NCBI RefSeq assembly: GCF_019711615.1
Contig: NZ_JAIGNS010000002.1
Span: forward strand, 297,501-361,500
Direction: 5' to 3'
Length of the DNA: 64,000 nt
From: Qipengyuania intermedia
GTDB taxonomy: Bacteria; Pseudomonadota; Alphaproteobacteria; Sphingomonadales; Sphingomonadaceae
Part shown: positions 20,881-30,102 of the stretch, piece by piece
How the letters are laid out: each line of letters begins with the position of its first letter
Position numbering within the stretch: position 1 is the first letter of the stretch
The notes under the pieces: generated by a model
What the model saw: only the letters and a program-made list of their open reading frames with translations
Databases searched by the model: none
Told to the model about the DNA's origin: nothing
Made by a program: the position numbers and the translations under genes

Positions 20881-21380
20881 GCGACAAAGCAAAACCTGCC
20901 CCCTCAGCCTTCCTTGCGGAGCACCTGGCGCGCAAGGGACCGGAAGAACTCGACAAGTTGCAAGCCACCATTGACCTCGGTCGCCAGCTACTGGCGAGCG
21001 GGGAGGTCGAGCAATACGCGGAAGGGGAAAACCCGTTCGAACTGCCTCCATATCCTTGGGAGATCACCGAGGTTCAAAGAAATGCTCCAAGGCGTATCTT
21101 CCTTGGAACGGTGAGTGACCTGGCAACGGGCACCGGCCACACGGTCTACTTCGCGGCTGGCATCGCTCGGGATGAAGACGAGTTCCGTCGGCAGTTGGCA
21201 GCTCACATTGGACACACGTTTGCCAATGGAGCGGGTGTTAAGGCGGGACTTGTAGACTTTCCGCTATTCAAGACCTTCATCTCGCCGTCGCTTCGCCAGA
21301 CTCTCCAGAAGTTCGATGAAGGCAGGAATGCGCCAGCGGGGTTCTTCTACCTCGGTCAGTGGCATGAAAATCGCGCGTGA
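20877..21380 (+). CDS. uncharacterised protein coupled to the HUH-like gene
   Basis: 167 residues. Its start overlaps the previous stop by four bases (ATGA), which implies translational coupling with the HUH-like protein. It is soluble, with no recognised domain. The N-terminal third is acidic and helical, the middle is beta-rich and the C-terminal third contains a helix. A functional partnership with the neighbour is plausible but not shown. Confidence 0.65.
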   Translation: MSDKAKPAPSAFLAEHLARKGPEELDKLQATIDLGRQLLASGEVEQYAEGENPFELPPYPWEITEVQRNAPRRIFLGTVSDLATGTGHTVYFAAGIARDEDEFRRQLAAHIGHTFANGAGVKAGLVDFPLFKTFISPSLRQTLQKFDEGRNAPAGFFYLGQWHENRA

Positions 21381-21472
21381 CGGCTTGCTGCCTGCAGGCT
21401 CTCTGCCTGGTTCAGCAGGACCGGGCGAGGACGCCCACGCATTCCCGTGAGATAGGAAAGAGAACAATAGAA

Positions 21473-22033
21473 ATGAGGAACATCCTGAACCGAAGCGACC
21501 GGCGCATTGCGATCCTCGACGTCGAAGCATCGGCGCTGGAGGCGAGAAGCTATCCCATCGAAGTGGGGGTGGCGCTCGTTCGCGGACCTTCCGAGCCGAT
21601 TGGTGTCGGCGCTAAACTCATCCGGCCGACCAAGAAGTGGCTCGATACCGGCGTGTGGTCGAAATCGTCCGAAGCGGTACACGGCATTTCTCTCGAACGC
21701 TTGCAGCAAGACGGTCAATCTGTGGACGACGTTGCTGACTGGCTCAATGCTCTGCTCGGAAGCAATACAATCGTCGCTACGGATGCTCCCCGATACGATC
21801 AGGATTGGCTCGACACGCTATTCGCTGCTGCGGGTCGCGAGCAGAAGTTCAGGATATTCGACTTCCAGGTCCTCACGCGAGACTTCAGCGCTGACCAGCA
21901 TCGCCATCTAGCGTATCTGCTTGGGAAGCATGTTCCACCGCATCGTGCAGCTGAAGATGCCTTACGTTTGGCTTCCAAACTGATGGAGACGCACTTAGGG
22001 TTTCCGCCGCGCGAAGGTCCGTTGCCCCGGTGA
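21473..22033 (+). CDS. DEDDh-family 3'-5' exonuclease
   Basis: 186 residues from ATG at 21473. It shows Exo I LDVEAS (Asp and Glu), the IEVG strand, an H-G-I-S element, Exo II in ATDAPRYDQDWLD, and Exo III with HRAAEDA, that is H-x-A-x-x-D, typical of DEDDh exonucleases such as DnaQ-like and RNase T-like enzymes. It may trim DNA or RNA. It is the last recognisable enzyme of the five-gene cassette. A 55-residue frame overlaps its stop codon. Confidence 0.85.
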   Translation: MRNILNRSDRRIAILDVEASALEARSYPIEVGVALVRGPSEPIGVGAKLIRPTKKWLDTGVWSKSSEAVHGISLERLQQDGQSVDDVADWLNALLGSNTIVATDAPRYDQDWLDTLFAAAGREQKFRIFDFQVLTRDFSADQHRHLAYLLGKHVPPHRAAEDALRLASKLMETHLGFPPREGPLPR

Positions 22034-22200
22034 TGCTGATCGAGCCAGATGGTCGGTATGAACTTTGGGCGCGAGTAAAGCATCGAGCAGAAGATTGTTC
22101 GACCTCTCGGTCCAAATTCCCGCTCCAGTTCGTTTGTGTACTCACAGTCGAATGGCTGCTCGTGGCAACAAAGCTGCCGGTCGGCACTGCGCCCTCATAG
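22033..22200 (+). CDS. possible 55-residue small protein coupled to the exonuclease
   Basis: A frame beginning MLIEPDGRYELWARVK starts at 22033 and overlaps the exonuclease stop (TGATG). There is a hydrophobic patch near residues 32-52. It could be a coupled small protein or chance. No known family. Confidence 0.25.
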   Translation: MLIEPDGRYELWARVKHRAEDCSTSRSKFPLQFVCVLTVEWLLVATKLPVGTAPS

Positions 22201-22401
22201 CGGCCATAAAGTCAGGCGAGGACAAGCCTGAAAGCTGCCGTTCCAAAGTTTCGTCTGATTGAGGAAAATAAGCCTTCAATCGCAATAGGTCGAAAAATTT
22301 TCTTCGCGATGCGTTTTGGTCGCTGAAGTGAGGCGCATCAAATCCTCGTTAAGTTCGGCTTTGCCGTATCGTGACCGTGCACGAATTAAGTTGCTCCTTC
22401 A

Positions 22402-23988
22402 TTATGACTTTCGGATGAGCACCACCCCAGCAATCACAAGCGCGCCGCCAGCCAGAAGCCAGGATTGATCGACAAGCAACGCGCTAGCTATGATCAATGC
22501 GGCAGCTAGAGGGCCTTTCAAGGACTGACGCTCATTGCGAAGTCCAGCGAGCTGCTCGATACTGAGCGGATCGAGCTGAACCGGCACATATCCTGACTTT
22601 GCGATCGAGTTCGCAGTGGCAAGTATGTCGGGCAAGGACGCCGACAACCCCAGCAGCTGACCGCGAAGTCTCTTCAAACCCGACCGAGCGCTGCCGAGCG
22701 AGAACCGCTCGGCGAGAAGCTCCGTCATGATCGGCCGTGTCTCTTCGGCGATGTTGTAGTCCGGTGCCAGCGATCGGACGAAGCCCTCTGCAGTCAACAA
22801 GGTACGCAGAAGAATGGCCAGATCAGGTGGCAGAACCAGTCGATAATCCCGCAACAGATCGAAAACGCGGGAAAAAATCTGCGAGAACTCGATGCCAGAT
22901 AGCACGGTCCCCCTGAACTCTCCAATCAACTGATCCAGATCCACCGCGAGCGCATCGCGATCCACCTTCGGCTCCCCCGCCCATGCGAGCAGGACATCCG
23001 CGACATCGCTGGTTTCCTCACCAGCAATCGCAAGCACGAGGCGGACGATCTCGTCGCGCCTGGCCTTGGTGAGCGTCCCGACCGATCCGAAGTCGATGAA
23101 GCCGACATCCTGCTCGCCGATCAGGAAAACATTGCCGGGATGAGGGTCGCCGTGGAATTCGCCGTTCAGAATGATCATGCGCAGGACTGCGTTGGCATAG
23201 CACTTGGCGAACGCCGCCACCTCCGGATCGCCCGATGAGGCGCCCAGCGAAGACGCGGGCCTGCCGTACAGGCGTTCCTGAACGTTCACCCGCAGCCCGG
23301 TCAGTTCCCAATGGATGGCCGGGGTCCTGACGCCGATGGTTTCGAGATATGCGCCGATCCGCTCGCAGGCTCGGGATTCCGCAGCGAGGTCCATCTCCCA
23401 GGCAAGATTGCGGCCGAAGGTCCGCAGAAACTCGACTGGCCGGTAACGCGCGATGTCAGGCGAGCGTGCTTCCGCGATCTCGGCAAGACGCACAAGCAGG
23501 CGCACATCGGCTTCCATGCGCGCGGCGGTGCCCGGGCGGCGAACTTTCACGATGACCTCGCTACCGTCCCGTAGCTTGGCGGAATAGGTCTGTGCAATCG
23601 AGGCGGACGCCAGAGGCTGTTCGTCGAACTGCGCAAAGTCGGTCCGCCAGTCCTCACCCCAGCTTGAAGCAAGTACGGGCTCGATATCTGCGAAGCGCAC
23701 CGGCGACACCTGATCGTGCAGGGTTGAGAATGCAGTGATCCAGTGTTCGGTAAACAGATCGCTTCGGGTGGCGAGGAGCTGCCCCAGCTTTATGCCGACT
23801 GGCCCGATGTCACGGAGGAACGCGACAACTGCGGCCGGACGAAATTCGCGAGGATCGATGACATTGCTCGAAGAGGGAATAAATCCGAGGGCTCCGGCGA
23901 GAGTCTTCGCACCGTGCCTCATTAAGATTCGGCCAATCTCCGCGGCGCGAGCGATGCTGCTGATAGGCTTTTCCGGGGGCGATGCCAT
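22402..23988 (-). CDS. ABC1/UbiB-family atypical kinase
   Basis: 528 residues from ATG at 23988 (MASPPEKPISS), 4 bp after the MarR stop; an upstream frame is open but overlaps MarR. UbiB hallmarks are the KxGQ motif in GIKLGQLLATRSD, GDPHPGNVF and the following GFIDFGS, and two C-terminal membrane helices. The family is linked to ubiquinone biosynthesis and lipid handling through ATPase/kinase-like activity. Here the gene is next to a MarR regulator and a drug efflux operon, so a stress-related paralogue of the housekeeping ubiB is possible. Confidence 0.88.
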   Translation of the reverse strand: MASPPEKPISSIARAAEIGRILMRHGAKTLAGALGFIPSSSNVIDPREFRPAAVVAFLRDIGPVGIKLGQLLATRSDLFTEHWITAFSTLHDQVSPVRFADIEPVLASSWGEDWRTDFAQFDEQPLASASIAQTYSAKLRDGSEVIVKVRRPGTAARMEADVRLLVRLAEIAEARSPDIARYRPVEFLRTFGRNLAWEMDLAAESRACERIGAYLETIGVRTPAIHWELTGLRVNVQERLYGRPASSLGASSGDPEVAAFAKCYANAVLRMIILNGEFHGDPHPGNVFLIGEQDVGFIDFGSVGTLTKARRDEIVRLVLAIAGEETSDVADVLLAWAGEPKVDRDALAVDLDQLIGEFRGTVLSGIEFSQIFSRVFDLLRDYRLVLPPDLAILLRTLLTAEGFVRSLAPDYNIAEETRPIMTELLAERFSLGSARSGLKRLRGQLLGLSASLPDILATANSIAKSGYVPVQLDPLSIEQLAGLRNERQSLKGPLAAALIIASALLVDQSWLLAGGALVIAGVVLIRKS

Positions 23989-23992
23989 GATA

Positions 23993-24484
23993 TTACTCAG
24001 CCTCGGCCCGGAGTTGGTCCAGATTTTCCGATACCCTTGCAAGAATCTGCTGCAACGTTTGCTTCTCGTCGGCGGCAATGTCGCGCCAAAGCAGATCATG
24101 AAGCCTATCCGCGGAGCCTCTCAGTTCGGGCAGCATATCATCTAGCTGCTCCGTGAGGATGAGCTGCCACGCTCGCCGATCCGTCTCAGCTCGAAGCCTT
24201 TTCATCAGCCCGCGTGCGCAAAGACCTGCAACCGCCTGGCCGATGGTCGCCGATTCCAGTTCCAGTTTCTTGGCGATTTCAGCCTGCGTAAGGGCAGGAT
24301 CGCGAAGAAGTTGTCCGATGATCCTCCACTGTGTCTGATTGAGACCGATCCTGGCGACCCTCGCATCGTACATTCTGCGCGCGCCGCGACTGATCTCGTC
24401 CATAAGATAGAGAATGCGGTCATCATCGGTGATGACCTTCTGCCGACGCTGAGACCGTGACATGGTATCTGGTTTTTCATCCAT
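23993..24484 (-). CDS. MarR-family transcriptional regulator
   Basis: 163 residues from ATG at 24484. It has a winged helix with LTQAEIAKKLELESATIGQAVAGLCARGLMKR (about residues 65-96) and the D-R-R wing, as in MarR/EmrR proteins. It is divergent from the emrA-like gene and cotranscribed with the UbiB-like gene. It probably represses the efflux operon and itself. Candidate operator half-sites are listed at 24494-24612. The ligand is unknown. Confidence 0.9.
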   Translation of the reverse strand: MDEKPDTMSRSQRRQKVITDDDRILYLMDEISRGARRMYDARVARIGLNQTQWRIIGQLLRDPALTQAEIAKKLELESATIGQAVAGLCARGLMKRLRAETDRRAWQLILTEQLDDMLPELRGSADRLHDLLWRDIAADEKQTLQQILARVSENLDQLRAEAE

Positions 24485-24493
24485 AGGGCTGTG

Positions 24494-24612
24494 TAGTCGG
24501 ATAGCCTCGGATGCCCAAATGCAAACTGCTAAATGCCTTTACTATCTGACTCACGGCTCATAGGGCGCGAGACGCGTTCACCTTTTACTGAGGCTGCCGA
24601 AAGAGTCAGATG
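24494..24612. promoter_or_regulatory. divergent promoter region with repeated GAGTCAGATAG-like boxes
   Basis: Three related elements lie between marR and emrA: TAGTCGGATAG (24494-24504, forward), CTATCTGACTC (24542-24552, reverse) and GAGTCAGATG (24603-24612, forward). The last overlaps the emrA start codon at 24610. The first two form an imperfect inverted repeat with 9 of 11 positions matching. They are candidate MarR binding sites. No clear -35/-10 pair was assigned. Confidence 0.45.
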
Positions 24613-25737
24613 ACCGATAACTCCAACCAACCGGAGCAGGAGGGCACAACCCCAACGAAACCGCAATCGCGGCGTAGCTTGCGCATCGTGCTAATCATCG
24701 TTGGTCTTGCCGTGCTGCTTGGCGGGATCTGGTGGTACTACCGGCACGTAACCTACGGACAGTACATGCAGTCGACCGATAACGCCTATGTCGCTGCCGA
24801 CAGCGTCGTTATCTCTTCCAAGGTAGCGGGATACGTCGAAGAGGTCTTCGTAGGGGAGAACGAGCAAGTAGCTCGCGGCGGAGCCCTCGTACAACTGGAT
24901 CTGCGGGATTATCAGGCGCAAGCGCAGCAGGCGCGCGCACAGATCGCTGCGACCCTGGCCGGTGCCGACACAATCCGTTCTCAGGTATCCGAACAGGATG
25001 CAGCCATTCGCCAGGCGCGGGCCCAACTCGCCGCTGCGAGCGCGGCACTGGACCTCGCGAACGACCAGGTGGCGCGATATCGGCCCCTTGCCGCGACAGG
25101 AGCCGAACCGCGGGAAAAGCTAGACCAGTATGAGGCGCAGGCGCGGCAGGCGCGGGCCGAATTCGCCGCTGCGCAGGCGGCGGTGGCTGCCGCGACCGCT
25201 CGCCGGGGGACCCTGTTCGAGCAGATCAGCCAGACCCAGGCGCAGGCGGACGCTGCTCGCGCTCAGCTGGAAACAGCCGACCTTACGGTTGAATCGACCT
25301 TGCTGCGCGCCAGCAAGGCCGGCCGCGTCGGCGATCTCTCGGTCAGGGTGGGCCAGTTCGTGCAACCGGGTCAACGTTTGATGACGGTGGTTCCGGTGAG
25401 CGCGATCTACGTGACCGCGAACTTCAAAGAAACGCAGGTCGGCCTCATCCGGGCCGGCCAGAGCGTCAGGCTCGAAGTTGACGCCCTGCCAGACCTTGAG
25501 ATCGCGGGACGAGTGGACAGCATATCGCCGGGAACGGGCGCGGAATTTTCCATCCTCCCCCCCGAAAATGCCACCGGCAACTTTACCAAGATCGTTCAAC
25601 GGATACCCGTCCGCATCGCTATCGATGCTCCCCCTGAAGTGCGGCGTCTGCTCGTTCCCGGCATGTCGGTAGTGGCTACGGTCGACACTCGGAATGCTGC
25701 CGGCGAATTGGAAGAGATCTCGAGTCGGACTCAATGA
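24610..25737 (+). CDS. EmrA-like membrane fusion protein
   Basis: 375 residues. A short cytoplasmic N-terminus precedes a single transmembrane helix (about 25-45). Next comes a barrel-sandwich lipoyl half, a long coiled-coil hairpin (about residues 95-215, many Gln/Ala/Arg) and the second lipoyl half plus beta-barrel. This is the HlyD/EmrA pattern that links an inner-membrane MFS pump with an outer-membrane channel. The stop overlaps the emrB-like start (ATGA). Confidence 0.9.
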   Translation: MTDNSNQPEQEGTTPTKPQSRRSLRIVLIIVGLAVLLGGIWWYYRHVTYGQYMQSTDNAYVAADSVVISSKVAGYVEEVFVGENEQVARGGALVQLDLRDYQAQAQQARAQIAATLAGADTIRSQVSEQDAAIRQARAQLAAASAALDLANDQVARYRPLAATGAEPREKLDQYEAQARQARAEFAAAQAAVAAATARRGTLFEQISQTQAQADAARAQLETADLTVESTLLRASKAGRVGDLSVRVGQFVQPGQRLMTVVPVSAIYVTANFKETQVGLIRAGQSVRLEVDALPDLEIAGRVDSISPGTGAEFSILPPENATGNFTKIVQRIPVRIAIDAPPEVRRLLVPGMSVVATVDTRNAAGELEEISSRTQ

Positions 25738-27305
25738 CCGAGATACTGGCAGCGCAGGACACTTCGATCGGGCCGGCCGGGAGCCGAAAGAACGCAGACG
25801 TTACTGCCTGGGTCGCTGTGGCCGCGGGCGCGCTTGGCGCCATGCTCGCGACGCTGGACATATCAATCGTCAATTCCGCACTCCCCGTCATTCAGGGCGA
25901 GATCGGTGCCACAGGCGCCGAAGGCACCTGGATTGCTACGTCATTTCTCGTTGCTGAGATTGTCGTCATTCCGCTGAGCGCTTGGCTGGAACGGCTGTTC
26001 GGTCTGCGAACCCTCCTCATCATCGCGGTCAGCGCGTTTACCGCCTTTTCGGTGCTGTGCGGGATTGCAACCGACCTTACGACAATGATCATCGGCCGCA
26101 CGGGTCAGGGCTTCACGGGCGGCGTGCTCATTCCGACGGCAATGACCATCGTGGCCAAAAGGCTGCCGCCACATCAGCAGCCCATCGGAATGGCCCTGTT
26201 CGGCATGACAGTGATCCTCGGCCCCGTGATGGGGCCTTTGATCGGGGGTTGGCTGACCGAGAATCTGAGCTGGCACTATGCCTTCTTTGTCAATGTGCCG
26301 GTCTGCGGCCTGCTGCTGCTCCTGCTGTTCGTTGGCTTGCCCCACGAAAAGCCAAAGTGGGATTATCTCACTGACGCGGATTGGGCGGGCATTGTCGGGC
26401 TCATCTTGGGGCTGGGCGGACTTACGGTCGTCCTTGAGGAGGGCCACCGCGAGGAATGGTTTGAATCCTCTCTCATTCGCTGGCTCACAATCATCACAGT
26501 CGTCGGATTTGCCTCGCTGATCTACGGACAGGTGAAGGCACGCAAGCCAGTCTTGAAGTTGCAGCTCTTGTTCAATCGACAGTTCGCCAGCGTCGCGATC
26601 ATGGCGCTCGCCCTGGGTATGGTGATGTATGGTTCGACCTACGTCATCCCGCAGTTCCTCGCGATCATTTCTGATTATAACGCGCTTCAGACCGGGCTGG
26701 TGATCTTCTGGATGGGCGTCCCGGCCTTCCTGTTGATGCCTGTGCTTCCCTTGATGATCCGGAAGATCGACATTCGCATCGCCGTCGGCGCCGGCATGTT
26801 GCTGATGGCGGTCAGCTGCTTTGTCAGCACCAGCCTTACAGCAGAATCCGGTGGTGCCGTTTTTACCGAGAGCCAGCTCTTGCGCGGTGTCGGCATGATC
26901 CTTGCGATGATGTTCCTGAATCAGGCAACGGTGGCTTCGGTGGCCAAGGAAGACGCGGGCGATGCCTCGGGCATTTTCAACGCGGCCCGCAATCTTGGCG
27001 GATCATTCGCCCTCTCGGCCCTCGCTTCGTTCCAGGACCAGCGGATCTGGCATCATAGCCGGCGGATGGAAGAGACCCTGAATGCGAACAGCGTTTCGCT
27101 ACAGGACTATCTCGAAGGGCTGGCGCGAAACTTCGGCGGCATGGAGGGGGCGATGGCCGTCCTGAGCCGCACCCTCCAACGCGAGGCGTTCATAATGACC
27201 TACAATGACGTGTTCCTGGTTATGGGGATTCTGACCCTCGCGACGGTTCCGCTGGTCCTCTTCCTGAGGCCGCTTCCAAAAAATGTCTCCCTTTCGATGC
27301 ACTGA
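25734..27305 (+). CDS. EmrB/QacA-type (DHA2) drug efflux permease
   Basis: 523 residues with about 14 hydrophobic segments. The DHA2 signature region with LDISIVNSALPVIQG (about 42-56), G-R-x-x-Q-G and PVMGPLIGG (motif C, about 162-170) indicate a drug/H+ antiporter of the EmrB group. It is coupled to the EmrA-like gene and is followed by an outer-membrane factor, giving a complete tripartite exporter. Probable substrates are hydrophobic toxicants. Confidence 0.92.
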   Translation: MTEILAAQDTSIGPAGSRKNADVTAWVAVAAGALGAMLATLDISIVNSALPVIQGEIGATGAEGTWIATSFLVAEIVVIPLSAWLERLFGLRTLLIIAVSAFTAFSVLCGIATDLTTMIIGRTGQGFTGGVLIPTAMTIVAKRLPPHQQPIGMALFGMTVILGPVMGPLIGGWLTENLSWHYAFFVNVPVCGLLLLLLFVGLPHEKPKWDYLTDADWAGIVGLILGLGGLTVVLEEGHREEWFESSLIRWLTIITVVGFASLIYGQVKARKPVLKLQLLFNRQFASVAIMALALGMVMYGSTYVIPQFLAIISDYNALQTGLVIFWMGVPAFLLMPVLPLMIRKIDIRIAVGAGMLLMAVSCFVSTSLTAESGGAVFTESQLLRGVGMILAMMFLNQATVASVAKEDAGDASGIFNAARNLGGSFALSALASFQDQRIWHHSRRMEETLNANSVSLQDYLEGLARNFGGMEGAMAVLSRTLQREAFIMTYNDVFLVMGILTLATVPLVLFLRPLPKNVSLSMH

Positions 27306-27312
27306 GCCCTAT

Positions 27313-28776
27313 ATGATGCGCCGTTCGATACCATCGCTTCTCCTCATCGCCTTGCTGGCTGGCTGTACGGCTGGGCCGGACTACGCAGGCCCTCCGGAAA
27401 TATTGTCGGCGGATACGGGCCATCGGTTTGTCCGCGCTGGCGAGGATGTAGGCGTCATGGACCCGGCCCTTGCCGAATGGTGGGTGCTGCTCGACGATCC
27501 TGAACTGACCCGGCTGGTCGAAACTGCGTTGTCCGAAAATCCGTCGCTCCAGGCAGCGCAGGCGCGCATCGCGCAGGCCCGGGCATCGGTCAGGCAGGAT
27601 CGGGCCGGCAGAATGCCGACACTCGGAACCCAGGCCACCATTATTCAGGGCCAGCTTCCCGGCCTTGAAATTCAGGAGGGGGCACCCCCGTCCTCACAGC
27701 AACCCGATCCGGAGGCGGGAAGCGACGATGCCCTCAGCTTTTACAATGTTGGTCTCAATGCCAACTGGGAGCTGGAGTTCGCGGGCGGCTCCCGGAGGCG
27801 TATCGAGGCCGGCAACGCGCAGGCTGCGGCAACGGTCGCCAATGCGGAGGACGCAAAGGTTCAGCTGACCGCCGAGGTTGCCAATAACTACGTCAACTTG
27901 CGGGAGGCCCAGTTCCGCGCTGACCAATACCGGACGCAGATCAAGCTGCAGGAAGAAGTCCTGGCCCTAACTTATCAGCGGTATCAGCAAGGCGCGCTGC
28001 CGCTGTTCCCGGTGGGCAATGCGAACGCGGAGCTGGAGGTGCTCAAGTCCCAATTCGCCGAGGCGGAGGCCGATAAAGCCGTCCTGCTAGACGCGCTTGC
28101 GATCCTGTCGGGACGGATTCCTGGATCGACGGCCGAAGACCTTTCGACGCCGCGAGATATCCCTTTGCCCCCGGATGAGGTTACTGTCGGCGATCCGGCG
28201 AGTCTGATCGCGCGTCGGCCCGACATCAGGGCGGCTGAGCGCACTCTCGCCGCTGCAACGGCCAGGATCGGGGTGGCCGAAGCGGCAAGGTTCCCGAAGC
28301 TGTCCTTTATGGGGATTCTGGGCCTTGGCGGATCTTCCCCCGACGATATCTTCGATGTAGGCGAATTTTCGGCATTGGCGATACCCCGCCTGGAATGGAA
28401 CTTCCTCGATTTTGGAAGGGTCGACGCGTCGGTCGATCGCGCCGGGGCGGTCCGCGACGAAGCTGTCGCCAACTATCGTCAAACCGTCCTCGCGGCGCTA
28501 CGGGATGCCGAGCGCGCTCTGGCACGATTTGGCCAACAACGCGTCGCGCTGGCAGCCAGCGCGCAGATCAAGAGCCAGGCGGATAGCGCCGCCGATCTGA
28601 ACCGCCAACGTTTTGCCGCAGGAGCGATCTCGAAGGCTGACCTCAACCGGGCCCTGCGAGAACAGCAGCAGGCCTCAGCAGACCTCGTCCGGGCAAAAGG
28701 CGCCCTTACGCTGGCGTGGATCGCGCTGCAGAAGTCGCTGGGCCTTGGGTGGCAAGAGCCTGTTCGAGATCAATAG
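27313..28776 (+). CDS. NodT/OprM-like outer-membrane efflux lipoprotein
   Basis: 487 residues. The start is ATG at 27313 or the adjacent 27316. It has a signal sequence with lipobox LLAGC and a Pro-Asp-Tyr-x-x-P after the Cys as in NodT proteins. Two outer-membrane efflux (OEP) repeats follow, with long Ala/Gln-rich helices. It completes the EmrAB-type exporter. The last 71 bp overlap the convergent thioesterase gene. Confidence 0.9.
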   Translation: MMRRSIPSLLLIALLAGCTAGPDYAGPPEILSADTGHRFVRAGEDVGVMDPALAEWWVLLDDPELTRLVETALSENPSLQAAQARIAQARASVRQDRAGRMPTLGTQATIIQGQLPGLEIQEGAPPSSQQPDPEAGSDDALSFYNVGLNANWELEFAGGSRRRIEAGNAQAAATVANAEDAKVQLTAEVANNYVNLREAQFRADQYRTQIKLQEEVLALTYQRYQQGALPLFPVGNANAELEVLKSQFAEAEADKAVLLDALAILSGRIPGSTAEDLSTPRDIPLPPDEVTVGDPASLIARRPDIRAAERTLAAATARIGVAEAARFPKLSFMGILGLGGSSPDDIFDVGEFSALAIPRLEWNFLDFGRVDASVDRAGAVRDEAVANYRQTVLAALRDAERALARFGQQRVALAASAQIKSQADSAADLNRQRFAAGAISKADLNRALREQQQASADLVRAKGALTLAWIALQKSLGLGWQEPVRDQ

Positions 28777-29200
28777 TCCCGCCGCGATGATCAAGTGATC
28801 CGGTTGACGAGAAGTAGGCGCCCCTGCCGCTGGCGACCAACTTGCCGTCGGGCTCGAGAACCCGGGTTTCCGCCACCGAAATCTGTCGCCCGATCTTCAC
28901 GATCTGTCCGTGAGCAGTGAGAGGTCCTGAGGTTGCAGGACGGTGGTAATCGACATGCAGATCGGCCGTCGCTCTCGCCGCGACGCCCCCCGCAAGCAGA
29001 GTATAAAGCCCGGTGAGGTCGACCAGTGAAGCCAGGATCCCTCCATGCGCCGACCCAATCATAGGGTTCGACACGATCTCTTCGCGCCATGGCATGGTGA
29101 TCGCGATTCCCCGGTCGGAGCATGTCGCAATCTCAAGCCCAAGCCATCGGTGAAACGGCGCGATATGCAGCATTTCCTGCAAGCGCTCTCGATCGATCAT
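28706..29200 (-). CDS. PaaI-type hotdog thioesterase
   Basis: 164 residues. The hotdog core is about residues 30-135 with NPMIGSAHGGILASLVDL. In related thioesterases this HGG followed by a conserved Asp or Glu on the long helix forms the active site. It probably hydrolyses acyl-CoA thioesters. It is coupled to the preceding hydrolase by a four-base overlap and runs convergent to the efflux operon, overlapping it by 71 bp. Confidence 0.87.
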   Translation of the reverse strand: MIDRERLQEMLHIAPFHRWLGLEIATCSDRGIAITMPWREEIVSNPMIGSAHGGILASLVDLTGLYTLLAGGVAARATADLHVDYHRPATSGPLTAHGQIVKIGRQISVAETRVLEPDGKLVASGRGAYFSSTGSLDHRGGTIDLEQALATQGPATSAARSTPA

Positions 29201-30102
29201 AGCTCCCTTGTCCCCTGTGGCTGAGCCGTATCGCGAGAGTGATGGCGCCCTAGGAAATCGACGATAGCGGCGGAAAAGGCATCGTTCGCATCGCCCACGA
29301 CCATGTGCGTGGCATCGGCAATATCGGTGTATTCTGCATGGGGGGCGAGTTGTCGCAGATGCAAAACGGCCTCTTCGGAAATAAGATCGCTAGAGCCGCC
29401 TCGGATGAGGTGAAGCGGAAGCGTGAGATTCGCCGCAGCTTGGCTCAGCATTGCCGATTGACGTTCTTGGCTGTCTGGGTCGCCTTGTCTGGCTGACATT
29501 ATATTACGGATAAACACCGGGTCCCAGTGCCAATAGAAGCGCCCATCCGACTTCTGCCGCAGATAGTTTTTCAGACCATCGCTCGCGCCCCGCCTGGGAC
29601 GATGCGGCATGTAGCGAGCGATCACGTCGGCCGCCTCCTCTGGTGAGGCGAAGCCGCTATCGACATGCTCTTCCATGAAACCAACCACGCGCATCACACC
29701 GCTGGGCTCCATGCGCGGGGCAATGTCGACCAATGTGAGTGAAGCAAAGCTACCTGGAGCAAGCTCCCCTGCGGCAATCAGTCCAGCGAGCCCGCCCAGT
29801 GAAGCGCCGACCAGCGCTGGCTTCTGGTCCAGGCGCGACGCTGCAGCGACCAGATCCGCCGCGAAGTCGCGCATTTCATAAGCTCCGCATGGCGACCAAT
29901 CGCTGTCTCCGTGACCGCGCATGTCGAAGGCGATTGCGCGAAAGCCGGCTTGAGCCAGTTCGCTGACCACCCTTCTCCACGCGCGCCGTGTCTGCCCGCC
30001 GCCGTGCGCAAGAAGGACGGGTTTAGCGTAGGCATCCCCCTCAGCCTCGGCTGTAAGAGAAATCGCGCCTGCGCCCTCAATCGTAAAGGTTTCTCTCGCC
30101 AT
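29197..30102 (-). CDS. alpha/beta hydrolase
   Basis: 301 residues. The oxyanion region is HGGGQTRRAW (about residues 33-42), the nucleophile elbow is GASLGG (Ser near residue 100) and the likely catalytic His lies in DATHMVVGD (about residue 265). This is the standard alpha/beta hydrolase fold without signal peptide. It forms a two-gene unit with the thioesterase, suggesting processing of an ester or CoA-linked compound. Substrate unknown. Confidence 0.87.
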   Translation of the reverse strand: MARETFTIEGAGAISLTAEAEGDAYAKPVLLAHGGGQTRRAWRRVVSELAQAGFRAIAFDMRGHGDSDWSPCGAYEMRDFAADLVAAASRLDQKPALVGASLGGLAGLIAAGELAPGSFASLTLVDIAPRMEPSGVMRVVGFMEEHVDSGFASPEEAADVIARYMPHRPRRGASDGLKNYLRQKSDGRFYWHWDPVFIRNIMSARQGDPDSQERQSAMLSQAAANLTLPLHLIRGGSSDLISEEAVLHLRQLAPHAEYTDIADATHMVVGDANDAFSAAIVDFLGRHHSRDTAQPQGTREL

